Positions 15,480 to 24,477 are shown, counted from the first letter of the stretch. The stretch is 47,795 nucleotides of DNA from DATATV01 sp035551355 (GCA_035551355.1 DASZNF010000119.1:1-47795), one strand, 5' to 3'. Translations and numbers: made by a program. Notes: generated by a model not told the origin, from the letters alone.

Positions 15480-16622
15480 TCACGACGGCACCTCCCCGCC
15501 CTCGCGCGCGGAATCCAGTGCCCGCAACACGTTCTCGGCCGTGACCGAGCCGACCACCGCACCTGCGTCGTCGACCACGATGCCCAGCGAGCTGGGCGAG
15601 GACAGCGCGGCGTCCAGCGCGCTGCGCAGCGAGCCGGCGCCGGTGACCCGATCCGCCTTCGCGGTGTAGAGCGATCCACCGGCCAGCAACATGTCCTCGG
15701 TGATCCGCGTTCCACCATCCACAGTGGACAGTTTGTCGGTGCTCACCCAGCCAAGCGGATGGCGGGCCTCGTTCACTGCGACGGCCCAGCCCTGGTCGGC
15801 CGCCGAGCACGCCTCGGCGGCGGAAACCCCAAGCGACACAACGGGAAGCGAGCCGATCGGCAGCTCACCGGCGGCCAGGAAGCTCAGCGCCCGGTAACCG
15901 CGATCCCGGCCGACGAACGCGGACACGAAATCGTCGGCCGGGCGGGCCAGCAATTCGGCCGGCGGGTCGTACTGGGCCAGCACCCCGCCCTCGCGCAGCA
16001 CCGCGACCTTGTCGCCGAGCTTGATCGCCTCGTCGATGTCGTGCGTGACGAACACGATGGTCTTGGCCAGATCGGCCTGCAGCCGCAGGAGTTCGTCCTG
16101 CAATCCGGCCCGCACCACCGGGTCCACCGCGGAGAACGGCTCGTCCATCAACAGGATCGGCGGATCGGCGGCCAGCGCCCGGGCCACCCCGACGCGCTGC
16201 TGCTGCCCGCCGGAGAGCTGCGCCGGATACCGCTTGGCCAGCTGCGCGGGCAGCCCGACCAGCTCCAGCAACTCGCCCGCGCGGACCCGGGCCTGCCTGC
16301 GGCGCATCCCGGACAGCACCGGCACCGTGGCCACGTTGTCCAGCACCGTGCGGTGCGGGAACAGGCCGGCGTGCTGAATGACGTAACCGATGCCGCGGCG
16401 CAACAACGCCGGGTCCGATTTGCGGATGTCCGCGCCGTCGATGGCGATCGTGCCCGAGGTCGGATCGATCATCCGGTTGATCATCCGCAGGGACGTGGTC
16501 TTGCCGCAACCGGACGGCCCCACGAACACGGTGACGCCGCCGGCATCGATCTCCAGATCGAGATGATCAACGGCGATCGTCCCGTCCGGATACTGCTTGG
16601 TCACGGCCTGGAACTCGATCAC
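15480..16622 (-). CDS. osmoprotectant ABC transporter ATPase with C-terminal CBS domains (OpuCA/ProV-like)
   Basis: The protein has 380 residues. The nucleotide-binding domain (about 1-235) has Walker A GPSGCGKTT, signature LSGGQQQR, Walker B ILLMDEPFSAVDP, and the switch His in FVTHDIDEA. Residues about 255-375 hold two CBS units, recognisable by GWAVAVNEARHPLGWVS and LGIVVDDAGAVVGSVT. In OpuA-type systems these sense ionic strength. The GTG at 16622 has GGGAGG upstream. It is the first gene of an operon with two permeases and a binding protein, so compatible-solute uptake during osmotic stress is the likely role. Confidence 0.94.
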   Translation of the reverse strand: MIEFQAVTKQYPDGTIAVDHLDLEIDAGGVTVFVGPSGCGKTTSLRMINRMIDPTSGTIAIDGADIRKSDPALLRRGIGYVIQHAGLFPHRTVLDNVATVPVLSGMRRRQARVRAGELLELVGLPAQLAKRYPAQLSGGQQQRVGVARALAADPPILLMDEPFSAVDPVVRAGLQDELLRLQADLAKTIVFVTHDIDEAIKLGDKVAVLREGGVLAQYDPPAELLARPADDFVSAFVGRDRGYRALSFLAAGELPIGSLPVVSLGVSAAEACSAADQGWAVAVNEARHPLGWVSTDKLSTVDGGTRITEDMLLAGGSLYTAKADRVTGAGSLRSALDAALSSPSSLGIVVDDAGAVVGSVTAENVLRALDSAREGGEVPS

Positions 16623-16724
16623 CCGAGGTCCTCCCGGTCGTGACGGCCCCTCGCCGGCCGCCGCACAAGTTCAGCAGACCTTAGCCCGTCGGGGTGACGA
16701 TCGCAGCCGATTCCGCCATCTGGT

Positions 16725-19700
16725 TCAGCCGGGATTGGGCACGTGCAACGGCCCGCCACCGAGGAGTTCCCGGAACGCCTTGATGGGAATGGCCCGGGAG
16801 AACAACCAGCCCTGATAGGCGTCCACGCCCATGCCGCGCAGCACGTGGAACTGGGTGGCGTTCTCCACGCCCTCGGCCACGCACGAGCGGCCCATCGCCC
16901 GGGACATGTCGACCACCGCGCTGGCCACCGCGAAATCCGAGGAGTCGCTGCCCACCCCGGCCACGAAGGTGCGGTCCACCTTGATGATCTGCACCGGCAG
17001 ATCCTTCAGCCGGGACAGCGAGGAATAGCCGGTGCCGAAATCGTCCACGGCGAACCGCACGCCCCGGCTGACCAGATCGGCCATCGCGGTCAGCGTGCGG
17101 GAGGGCAGGTCGACCAGGCTCGTCTCGACCAGCTCCAGCACCACCCGGTCCCACTCGATGCCCGCCGCCAGCACCGCGTTGGCCACGATGTCCACGAACT
17201 CCGGATCGCCCGGCGCCAGCCCGGACAGGTTCACCGCGACCGCCACCGGCTTGCCGCCCGGCGTAGGCCAGGTCGCCGCCTCGGCCAGCGCGGTGCGCAG
17301 CACCCAGCGGTCCAGCTCGCGCATCAGCCCGCCCTGCTCGGCCACCGGCAGGAACACGTCCGGGGAAAGCATCCCGCGCTCCGGGTGCGGCCAGCGGACC
17401 AGCGCCTCGGCGGTCTGCACCGTGCCGTCCGCGCCCACCACCGGCTGGAAGTGCAGGGCCAGCCCGTCGGTGGCCAGCGCGTCGCGCAGCTGGCCCTCCA
17501 GGTGCACCTGGCGGTCGGCCGAGGCGATCAGCGCCGCACTGGCGGTGGCCACCCGGCCCGGGCCCTGCTTCTTCGCCTCGAACATGGCCGCGTCGGCGAA
17601 CCGCAGCAGGTCCGCGCCGGACACCGGGCTGCCGTCCGGCACCGCCGCGCCGATAGACGCGGACACCCGGACCAGCTGGCCGTGCACCGGCACCGCGGTG
17701 CGCAACAACGCCGACACCCGGGTGGCCAGCGCGTCCACCCCGCCTGCCGCGTCGATGTCGGCACAGATGATCACGTACTCGTCGCCGGACAGCCGGGCCA
17801 CCGTGCTGCCCTCGGGCAGTCCGCCCTCCAGCCTGCGGGCCAGCGCCACCAGCAGCTCATCGCCCGCGTCGTGACCCAGCGAGTCGTTGACCCGCTTGAA
17901 GTTGTCGATGTCGCAGAACAACACCGCGACCTTGGCCGCGTCGTGCTCCAGCAGCCCGATCAGCAGCTCGTTCACCGCGGCCCGGTTGGGCAGGCCGGTC
18001 AGCTCGTCATGGGTGGCCTGGTGGCGCAGGGTTTCCGCGGCCCGGCGGCGCTCGGTGATGTCCTGGAACACCACCAGCCAGAACCGCCGGCCGTCGTCCT
18101 GCACGGACATGGCCACGTGCAGCTCGCAGTACACCGGTTCGCCGTCGGCCCGCACCAGTACCCGCTGCGGCACCTTGTGCGTGCGTTTGGCCTGGTTGGC
18201 CGAGGGCGGGCGGCCCAGCGGGTAGCCGTCCCGGTCGTCCGGGTGGGTCAGCGCCTCGGCGGTGCGGCCGCGCAGCTTCTCCAGGCCGGCGCCGAGCAGA
18301 TCGCACAGCGCGTCGTTGGCGTCCACCAGCCGCTCGGACTCGTCGAAGATGCCGATGCCCACCGGATTCAGCGCGACCAGATCGGCGAACCGCTGGCTGG
18401 AGCGCAGCATCCGGGTCTCCGCGGCGCGCTGCTCGGTCACGTCCTGGGAGGTGCCGATCAGGATCGGCTCCTCGGTCGTCGCGCCGGGCGACATCGCGCC
18501 GTAGCAGCGGAAGATGCGCACCGAACCGTCGGTGCGGACCAGCCGGTACTCGCAGTCCACCGGGTGGGCGTCCTTGACCAGCTTGGTGAACAGCTCCTCC
18601 ACCCAGCCGCGGTCCTGCGCGTGCACCATGCCCAGGAAGCTCTGGTGGGTCACCGGGGTGCCCGGCTGGACGCCGAACAGTTCGTAGAGCATCGGCGACC
18701 AGATGCTGGAGTCGGTGCGCGGGTCCCACTCCCAGGTGCCCAGCCGGGCCGCCCGCTGCGCGTCGTCGAACCGGCGCCGGTCCTCCAGCAGCTGCCGTTC
18801 CAGCAGTCGCTGCTGGGTGACGTCCTGCAGGGTGCACTGCACGGTGATCGCGCGGCCGCGCTCGTTGGTCTTGGCCCGTGCCCGGACCACGAAGGTGCGG
18901 TTGCCGGCCTCGCTGGTCAGCTCGATCTGCAGCGGGTGCCGCGGCGGGTCGTCCCCGGCGAAGCGCTCGCACAGCTTCTTCACCTCGGGCAGCTGGGCCG
19001 GGGCCAGGCCGTGGAACAGGCTCTTCTCCTGCGGAGTCAGGCCCAGCTCGGCGTACATCTCGTCGAGCACCTTGCTGCGCTGCACCTCGCCGGTCTTCAG
19101 GTCGTAGACCAGGCTGCCGATCCGGGCGATGCGCTGGGCGTCCAGCAGGGCCTCGCGGTCGACTTCCAGCGCCTCCCGGGCCAGTCGCCGATCGGTGACG
19201 TCGGTGGCGTAGCCGGTGACCGGGTTGTCCGGGGCGCTGGAGGTGGGCGCGGAGGCCACCGCGCGCACCCAGCGCAGCTCGCCGTCGGCGCGGATGATCC
19301 GGCACTCGATGTCGATCGGCTCGCCCTGGTGCGAGTGCCGCAGCCAGGCCGCGCGGGCCTGCGCCACGTCCTCGGGGTGGATGAACGACATCATGGTCGA
19401 CAGATTCGGCTCGACCGTGCCCGGCCGGACGCCCAGCAGCGCGTGCAGGCTGCGCGACCACACCGCGTGCTTGGTCGCCCGGTCGTACTCCCACCAGCCC
19501 ATCCGGGCCAGCGCCTGGGCCTCGTTGAGCCGTCGTCGCTCCACCCGCAGGGCCTCGGTGCTGGTGGCCAGATCGGTCAGGTCGGTCAGCAGCACCGCGT
19601 CCAGCCCGGTGCCCGGCACCCGCCAGCGCACCGCGCGAACCAGCACCGCGCCGCCGTCGGCCCGGCGCAGCCAGCGCTGCGACTCGTCGCCGGTGAGCAG

Positions 19701-19934
19701 GTCGTCGATGGAGCGGCCGACCAGGTCGTCCGGGTCGGGCACGCCGATCAGCTCGGCGGCCGCCGGATTGGCCCGCACGACCCGGCCGGACTTGTCACAC
19801 AGAAGTGAGGGCGCCTCGGGCAGATCGGCGACCGAGGACGCGTTCTTGGCATAGGCCGACCGGGCAACAGCGCTGGTCGTGCCGCTGCCCGATCCGGTCC
19901 GGGGGTGCCCGGTAGGTTTCACCCGCTCGGCCAC
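16725..19934 (-). CDS. multi-PAS sensor with GGDEF and EAL domains (cyclic di-GMP turnover)
   Basis: The protein has 1069 residues from the GTG at 19934, which has an AAGGGCGAGA site; the upstream extension is not protein-like. Five PAS-like units start near residues 45, 143, 268, 393 and 513, and several end in the PAC motif DVT(E/D)xR. GGDEF begins near 643 (THDELTGLPNR), with the signature degenerate as SGDEY near residue 714. EAL begins near 815 with EALVRW at about 841, then ELVETSLV, DDFGTGYSSLSRL, IKVDRTFV and AEGVE. The phosphodiesterase residues look intact, while the cyclase signature departs from GG(D/E)EF. No membrane segment is evident, so it is probably cytosolic. The gene stands alone. 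Confidence 0.93.
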   Translation of the reverse strand: MAERVKPTGHPRTGSGSGTTSAVARSAYAKNASSVADLPEAPSLLCDKSGRVVRANPAAAELIGVPDPDDLVGRSIDDLLTGDESQRWLRRADGGAVLVRAVRWRVPGTGLDAVLLTDLTDLATSTEALRVERRRLNEAQALARMGWWEYDRATKHAVWSRSLHALLGVRPGTVEPNLSTMMSFIHPEDVAQARAAWLRHSHQGEPIDIECRIIRADGELRWVRAVASAPTSSAPDNPVTGYATDVTDRRLAREALEVDREALLDAQRIARIGSLVYDLKTGEVQRSKVLDEMYAELGLTPQEKSLFHGLAPAQLPEVKKLCERFAGDDPPRHPLQIELTSEAGNRTFVVRARAKTNERGRAITVQCTLQDVTQQRLLERQLLEDRRRFDDAQRAARLGTWEWDPRTDSSIWSPMLYELFGVQPGTPVTHQSFLGMVHAQDRGWVEELFTKLVKDAHPVDCEYRLVRTDGSVRIFRCYGAMSPGATTEEPILIGTSQDVTEQRAAETRMLRSSQRFADLVALNPVGIGIFDESERLVDANDALCDLLGAGLEKLRGRTAEALTHPDDRDGYPLGRPPSANQAKRTHKVPQRVLVRADGEPVYCELHVAMSVQDDGRRFWLVVFQDITERRRAAETLRHQATHDELTGLPNRAAVNELLIGLLEHDAAKVAVLFCDIDNFKRVNDSLGHDAGDELLVALARRLEGGLPEGSTVARLSGDEYVIICADIDAAGGVDALATRVSALLRTAVPVHGQLVRVSASIGAAVPDGSPVSGADLLRFADAAMFEAKKQGPGRVATASAALIASADRQVHLEGQLRDALATDGLALHFQPVVGADGTVQTAEALVRWPHPERGMLSPDVFLPVAEQGGLMRELDRWVLRTALAEAATWPTPGGKPVAVAVNLSGLAPGDPEFVDIVANAVLAAGIEWDRVVLELVETSLVDLPSRTLTAMADLVSRGVRFAVDDFGTGYSSLSRLKDLPVQIIKVDRTFVAGVGSDSSDFAVASAVVDMSRAMGRSCVAEGVENATQFHVLRGMGVDAYQGWLFSRAIPIKAFRELLGGGPLHVPNPG

Positions 19935-20132
19935 TGTCTCGCCCTTCCGCGCGCCCAACGGCCATACAGCCCTGGGGTGGACGAGGCGTCGACGGCCTGC
20001 GGACAGCACCCGGCCGCCCCGCACAGCAGGCAACCGGCCACCCCAGTGACCATCGACGAGCCTCACCCGTTGGGAGGACGGTAGCGCGTTTGCGTCGGGA
20101 AGCCCAACGCCCCCGGGTGATCAGGTGATTAA

Positions 20133-20148
20133 TCCACCCACGGGTGGA
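20133..20148 (-). terminator. terminator of the malic enzyme gene
   Basis: TCCACC and GGTGGA surround CACG, starting 13 bp after the malic enzyme stop. The stem is short but well placed. Confidence 0.5.
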
Positions 20149-20160
20149 GGTGGTGAAACG

Positions 20161-21363
20161 TCACCCGACGGTGTCCTCGACCCCCTTGGCCACTCCGTCC
20201 GTGACCGCGGCCTTGGCCACCGCGGCGGCCACCTCAAGGGCCACCCTCGGGTCCAGTGCGCTGGGCACGATCCGGTCGGCCGCCAGGTCGTCCTCGGCCA
20301 CCGCGAAGATGGCCTCGGCCGCAGCCAGCTTCATGTTCTCCGTGATCGCGGTGGCCCCGGCGTCCAGCGCGCCCCGGAATATGCCGGGGAAGGCCAGCAC
20401 GTTGTTGATCTGGTTGGGGAAGTCGCTGCGACCGGTGGCCACGACCGAGGCGTAGCGGTTCGCCACGCTCGGGTGAATCTCCGGATCCGGGTTGGACAGC
20501 GCGAACACGATCGAGTCCGGCGCCATGGTGGCGATGTACTCCTCCGGAACGGTCGAGGAGGACAGCCCGACGAACACGTCCGCGCCACGCAGCGCGTCGG
20601 CCAGCCCGCCGCGCAGGCCGGCGCGGTTGGTGCGGGCGGCCAGCTCGGCCTTGACCGGGTTCAGCCCGTCCCGGTCGATGTGCACGATGCCCTTGGAGTC
20701 CAGCACGGTGACATCGCCAACGCCCGCGGCCAGCAGGATCTTCGCGCAGGCCACCCCGGCCGCGCCCGCGCCGGAGATGACCACGCGCAGGTTGGCCAGC
20801 GAGCGGCGCAGAGCCGCGGCGGCGCCCCGGAGGGCGGCCAGCAGGACCACGGCGGTGCCGTGCTGGTCGTCGTGCATGACCGGGCAGTCCAGCGCCTCCT
20901 GCAGCCGGGCTTCCAGCTCGAAGCACCGGGGAGCGGCGATGTCCTCCAGGTTGACCGCGCCGAACGAGGGACGCAGATAGGTGAGAGTGCGCACGATCTC
21001 GTCCACGTCCGTGGTGTCCAGCACCAGCGGAATGGAATCGAGGCCGCCGAACCGCTTGAACAGGGCCGACTTGCCCTCCATCACCGGCAGCGAGGCACGC
21101 GGGCCGATGTTGCCGAGGCCCAGGACGGCGGTGCCGTCGCTGACCACGGCGACCAGCCGGTGGGCCCAGGTGTAGCGGGCGGCGAGGGTGGCGTCCTCGG
21201 CGATGGCGCGACTCACCTTGGCCACGCCCGGGGTGTACGCGATGGAAAGAGCTCGGGGGTCGGACAGCGGCGCGGTCACATCCACGCCCAGCTTGCCCCC
21301 CTCGTGGGCGGCGAAGATCTCGTCGTCGGACAGCGCGCGCGTCTGGTCATCAACGGTGGTCAT
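20161..21363 (-). CDS. NAD(P)-dependent malic enzyme (oxaloacetate-decarboxylating)
   Basis: The protein has 400 residues, matching the short bacterial malic enzyme form. It oxidatively decarboxylates malate to pyruvate with NAD+ or NADP+. Blocks in order are IAYTPGVAKVSRAI (catalytic Tyr), TDGTAVLGLGNIGPRASLPV-like sequence with MEGKSALFKRFGG, VNLEDIAAPRCFELE, CPVMHDDQHGTAVV (metal ligands), VISGAGAAGVACAKIL (Rossmann motif), and FALSNPDPEIHP. ATG 21363 has a GGAGAG site. The minus-strand promoter is probably within 21364-21545. It is monocistronic. Cofactor preference cannot be settled by eye. Confidence 0.95.
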   Translation of the reverse strand: MTTVDDQTRALSDDEIFAAHEGGKLGVDVTAPLSDPRALSIAYTPGVAKVSRAIAEDATLAARYTWAHRLVAVVSDGTAVLGLGNIGPRASLPVMEGKSALFKRFGGLDSIPLVLDTTDVDEIVRTLTYLRPSFGAVNLEDIAAPRCFELEARLQEALDCPVMHDDQHGTAVVLLAALRGAAAALRRSLANLRVVISGAGAAGVACAKILLAAGVGDVTVLDSKGIVHIDRDGLNPVKAELAARTNRAGLRGGLADALRGADVFVGLSSSTVPEEYIATMAPDSIVFALSNPDPEIHPSVANRYASVVATGRSDFPNQINNVLAFPGIFRGALDAGATAITENMKLAAAEAIFAVAEDDLAADRIVPSALDPRVALEVAAAVAKAAVTDGVAKGVEDTVG

Positions 21364-21692
21364 GGGATTCTCTCCTGCGATGCAGTGCGATTCTCGTCCG
21401 GTGGCCTCGAACGCCGGGTGTGGCGGAGGTCGGCAACTCTTCGGACGCTGCGCGGTCGTTCCATTGTGCCAGGCGCGGAGGGGATTGTCTGCGGTGGGGG
21501 TCACAGAGAACATCGGAATTTCCGCAGTTCGGAGGCAATGTCAACAAGACGTCCGTCCGGTTTGCGCTCCCGGATGACACCGGTTTCGCTCCCGGTCGGC
21601 GAAGGTCGCTCTCCCGGGTGGCGCGGCCGGCGGTATCCGGTTGGTGCCGGTGCCGATAGCCCGGGGTGATCGAGTGCCTACGATTGCCGGTC
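21364..21692. other. 329-bp divergent intergenic region (malic enzyme / epimerase)
   Basis: No gene is supported. On the minus strand a TTGACA at 21544-21539 could be a -35 box for the malic enzyme gene, but the -10 (AAATTC, 17 bp away) is poor. On the plus strand the -10-like TACGAT at 21679-21684 serves the epimerase gene. Confidence 0.4.
21679..21684 (+). promoter_or_regulatory. -10 element TACGAT giving a probably leaderless epimerase mRNA
   Basis: The hexamer ends 8 nt before the ATG at 21693. A transcript starting at the usual distance would begin at or next to the start codon. No ribosome site is present, which fits leaderless translation. Confidence 0.5.
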
Positions 21693-22301
21693 ATGCAGGT
21701 ACGCCAGCTCACGGTGCCCGACGCGTTCGAGTTCACCCCGCCGAACTTTCCCGATCACCGTGGCCTGTTCGTGGCCCCGTTCCAGGAAGAGGCGTTCGCC
21801 AAGGCGGTGGGACATCCGCTGCGGCTGGGCCAGAGCAATCACAGCGTGTCGCGGCGCGGGGTGATCCGCGGCATGCATTTCGCGGATGTGCCGCCGGGAC
21901 AAGCGAAATACGTGTACTGCCCGCGGGGTGCGGTCCTCGACGTGATCCTCGACGTGCGAGCCGGATCGCCGACGTTCGGCGTGTGGGACGCGATGCGGCT
22001 GGACCCGGTGGATTTCCGCGCGGTGTACCTGCCAGAGGGATTGGCCCACGGATTCGTGGCGCTGGAAGACGACTCGGTGGTCAGCTACCTGTGCTCCACC
22101 GGCTACAGCCCGGCTGCCGAACGCGGCATCAACCCGCTGGACGGCAACCTCGGCCTGCCCTGGCCGGCGGACGTGCCGGCGGTGCTGTCCGAGAAGGACA
22201 CCGCGGCGCCGACGCTGGCCGAGGCGTTGAGCACCGGTGTGCTGCCGAGTTATGCGGAGTGCGTGGCGCATTACGAGCGAATGCGCGCCGGGATCGGGTG
22301 A
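21693..22301 (+). CDS. dTDP-4-dehydrorhamnose 3,5-epimerase-like protein (RmlC/EvaD family)
   Basis: The protein has 202 residues. RmlC cupin features are visible: FPDHRGLFVAPF, QSNHSVSRRGVIRGMHF (with the catalytic-type His), KYVYCPRGAVLDVILDVR, VYLPEGLAHGFVAL, and YSPAAERGINPLDGNLGLPW. The family epimerises C3 and/or C5 of dTDP-4-keto-6-deoxysugars for cell-wall rhamnose or antibiotic sugars. No other sugar-nucleotide gene lies nearby, so it is an orphan and may act on a pathway encoded elsewhere. The ATG at 21693 is chosen for the family N-terminus; it has no ribosome site but a -10 element 8 nt upstream. Confidence 0.88.
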   Translation: MQVRQLTVPDAFEFTPPNFPDHRGLFVAPFQEEAFAKAVGHPLRLGQSNHSVSRRGVIRGMHFADVPPGQAKYVYCPRGAVLDVILDVRAGSPTFGVWDAMRLDPVDFRAVYLPEGLAHGFVALEDDSVVSYLCSTGYSPAAERGINPLDGNLGLPWPADVPAVLSEKDTAAPTLAEALSTGVLPSYAECVAHYERMRAGIG

Positions 22302-22353
22302 CCGAAATCACTGAATTGTGGTACGGATTAGTACCAGCGTGACCAAGGCCCGG

Positions 22354-22643
22354 TTACTGGAAGTTCTCCACAGCCCGGACCAACTTGGGTGAGGCCTGCG
22401 CCACCACGACCAGATTCGACAGCCACCTGTTCGGTGTTTCTTCGCGCCGAAGATCCGGGCGCAGACCTGACTTTCTACGATCTTCGTCGCGTCTGGCGGC
22501 ACGGCGATTTCGCTCAGCCGTACGCGGGCGACCCCTGCCGGGCTTGTCGGCGCGCGCCGCTCGTGGAGCCAGTCGCGACAGCCCTGGCCCAGTTCATCGA
22601 GCTGCCGCGTGCTCACCATCACGCCAGGGTAACCGGCTGTCAT
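22354..22643 (-). pseudogene. unrecognised ORF apparently split by a -1 frameshift
   Basis: From ATG 22643 (GAGGGTGA site upstream) the frame reads MVSTRQLDELGQGCRDWLHE, then RLSEIAVPPDATKIVESQVC, with GC-rich third positions until about 22430. After that the same frame becomes Trp/Arg/Ser-rich. The -1 frame reads RWLSNLVVVAQASPKLVRAV followed by ENFQ and a stop at 22354, with coding-like third positions. The simplest view is one ~96-codon gene interrupted by a one-base indel near 22430, either real or a sequencing error. Without the shift the ORF ends at 22308. It starts 32 bp after sodX on the same strand. I do not recognise a family. Confidence 0.45.
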
Positions 22644-22675
22644 CGCTCACCCTCATCGAACACCTGAGCGAAGTA

Positions 22676-23032
22676 CTACTCCGTTCGGCGGAGTGGTCCC
22701 GGACGCGGCCACAGCCGCCAGCGCACCACGCCGAGCACCTCGGCCGGGCCGAGATCGCGCGAGTCGGTTGACCCGAAAGTGTTGTCCCCCAGCACATGCC
22801 AGCCGTCACCGTCCGGCCGGATCACCCGTTTGACCGACAGCTGTCCGGGGCGTTGCGCCCACCGCACCAACGCCACCTCCCCGGCCCGGACCCGCGAACC
22901 CCGGCGCACCAGCACGACATCCGAGTCACGCAGCGTCGGCGCCATCGACGGGCCGCGCACCCGCAATCGCCGCCAGGGCAACCAACCCAGCCCGGCGGCC
23001 GCAGCCGGGGGCTGTTGTTCGTGCGGTGCCAA
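22676..23032 (-). CDS. sodX: nickel-type superoxide dismutase maturation protease
   Basis: The protein has 118 residues and is a small S26 signal-peptidase-like protease. The catalytic Ser29 is in GPSMAPTLRDSD and Lys68 in LSVKRVIRP, with box-E-like LGDNTFGSTDSRDLGP. It is expected to cut the SodN propeptide before His1 so the Ni hook can form. A TTG start at 23032 is chosen because a near-perfect GGAGGTGA site lies 4 nt upstream; no ATG or GTG fits. No clear transmembrane segment is present, so it is probably cytosolic. It is divergent from sodN with a 77-bp shared promoter region. Confidence 0.92.
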   Translation of the reverse strand: MAPHEQQPPAAAAGLGWLPWRRLRVRGPSMAPTLRDSDVVLVRRGSRVRAGEVALVRWAQRPGQLSVKRVIRPDGDGWHVLGDNTFGSTDSRDLGPAEVLGVVRWRLWPRPGPLRRTE

Positions 23033-23109
23033 CGATCACCTCCGACTGCCCGATCGACCCGCCGAGAGTAGGGTCAGCTTCGTCGGAGCATCCACTATCA
23101 GGAGGAACG

Positions 23110-23517
23110 ATGCGGCTGTTGTCGCGAATCCTCGGTCCGCGCCTCGAGGCCACCGCGCACTGCGACCTCCCGTGCGGCGTCTACGACCCGGCGCAGGCCC
23201 GGATCGAGGCCGAGTCCGTCAAGGCGATCCAGGAGAAGTACCAGGGCAACGAGGACCCGGAGTTCCGCACGCGGGCGGTCCTGATCAAGGAGCAGCGCGC
23301 CGAACTCGTCAAGCACCACCTGTGGGTTCTGTGGACCGACTACTTCAAGCCCCCGCACTTCGAGAAGTACCCGCAGCTGCACGAGCTGTTCAACAAGGCG
23401 ACCAAGGCCGCTGGCGCCACCGGCGCCAAGGGCTCCATGGACCCGGCGAAGGGCCAGGAGCTGCTCGACTTCATCGCCGAGATCGACAAAATCTTCTGGG
23501 AGACCAAGCAGGGCTGA
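23110..23517 (+). CDS. sodN: nickel-containing superoxide dismutase
   Basis: The protein has 135 residues. A 16-residue propeptide ending in EATA precedes the mature start HCDLPCGVYDPAQARIEAE, which is the Ni hook: His1, Cys2 and Cys6 of the mature protein. The rest is the four-helix bundle with HHLWVLWTDYFKPPHFEKYP. It dismutates superoxide in the cytoplasm as a hexamer. ATG 23110 follows a consensus AGGAGG at 23100-23105. The gene is divergent from its maturation protease. In Streptomyces this pair is linked to nickel supply through the Nur regulator. I did not identify a Nur box here. Confidence 0.97.
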   Translation: MRLLSRILGPRLEATAHCDLPCGVYDPAQARIEAESVKAIQEKYQGNEDPEFRTRAVLIKEQRAELVKHHLWVLWTDYFKPPHFEKYPQLHELFNKATKAAGATGAKGSMDPAKGQELLDFIAEIDKIFWETKQG

Positions 23518-23542
23518 GGTCGGTGGGTCGGCAACGGCTCTG

Positions 23543-23563
23543 ACCAGCGCTGTTAGTGCTGGT
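23543..23563 (+). terminator. possible sodN terminator
   Basis: ACCAGC and GCTGGT enclose a 9-nt loop, 25 bp after the sodN stop and followed by a T/G-rich run. The region up to 23788 holds no other supported feature. Confidence 0.45.
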
Positions 23564-23788
23564 TGGTTGTTGTCGCTGACCATCCCTGATCGACGTCAGA
23601 CGGTCTGGGGACGGCTGATCTTGATCTGCCGTCCGTACCCCGGGCCGCCCGACGCTGTGTTGCACACGCGGCCGGTGGCGCTCGGTCAAGGCATGCATTC
23701 CCGCCTTGACGAGGTGCCACCGGCCCGTTGTCATGTTGAGACGGTCGCGCGGGCTGACCAGCTGATCGCTGGTCGGGATGATGGTCGC

Positions 23789-24295
23789 GTGCTGCTGCCG
23801 GGCGTTCATGAGCGAGAGACGGCCGAACTGGCCGGTTGTATCGACACACTCGCAGCCGTGCATGAAGCCGGCGGCTATCCGTCGAATTGGCCTACCGATC
23901 CGGCTCGCTGGCTCACCCCTTCCGGGATGCACCGGGCGTGGGTGTGTCGATCCGAGGACGCCGGTATCACGGGACATGTTCTCGTCAGCCGCGTCCGTGG
24001 GAGGTGGCCCGGAGCCGCCGACAATCATGACGTGTTCGAGGTGTGCCGACTGTTCGTGTCGCCGCTCGCACGTCGCCAGGGAATCGCCTCGCGACTGCTG
24101 CAGCAAACCCGGCTGTGGGCGACTGGCCACCGGTGTGATCTCGTGCTGGAAGTCGCCGATCATCTGGCACCGGCACAAGCGCTGTACGAGCGCATGGGCT
24201 GGGAGCGAACTGGCACAGTGCTATCCAACTGGCTGACGCCAGATCGCCGCCGGGTGCCACTGATGCGGTACGCGCTGTGCTGCGATCAGATGTAG
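23789..24295 (+). CDS. GNAT family N-acetyltransferase
   Basis: The protein has about 168 residues from the GTG at 23789. The frame is open back to 23567, but that upstream part is poor protein. Recognisable parts are CIDTLAAVHEAGGYPSNWP followed by DPARWLTP, common in actinobacterial GNATs, and the acetyl-CoA motif A CRLFVSPLARRQGIASRLLQ with the R/Q-x-x-G-x-A loop. YERMGWERTGTV is motif B. The substrate is unknown. No ribosome site clearly marks the start, so the N-terminus is uncertain by tens of residues. It stands alone on the plus strand downstream of sodN. Confidence 0.75.
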   Translation: MLLPGVHERETAELAGCIDTLAAVHEAGGYPSNWPTDPARWLTPSGMHRAWVCRSEDAGITGHVLVSRVRGRWPGAADNHDVFEVCRLFVSPLARRQGIASRLLQQTRLWATGHRCDLVLEVADHLAPAQALYERMGWERTGTVLSNWLTPDRRRVPLMRYALCCDQM

Positions 24296-24477
24296 CACGG
24301 TGGCCGGTGGCGCGGAGCGTTGCCGGGCGAATTCGCCGCGGCGCCGCCGGCCGTTGTCATGCGCAGGCTCGCCGGCGCCGAGCCGTCGCGGGCCGGGCTG
24401 GCCGTTACGTGGCTTTACCCCGCGTAGATGTGGCATTTCTCGCTCCCTCCCGTCCTGTGACCAAGGGCGAGGCTGCC

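Noticed and set aside
22354..22643. Programmed -1 frameshifting in the ORF after sodX
   Set aside because: No X-XXY-YYZ slippery site or downstream stem is evident near the switch; an indel is simpler.
23567..23788. N-terminal extension of the GNAT at 23789
   Set aside because: It overlaps the likely sodN terminator and does not resemble a GNAT domain.
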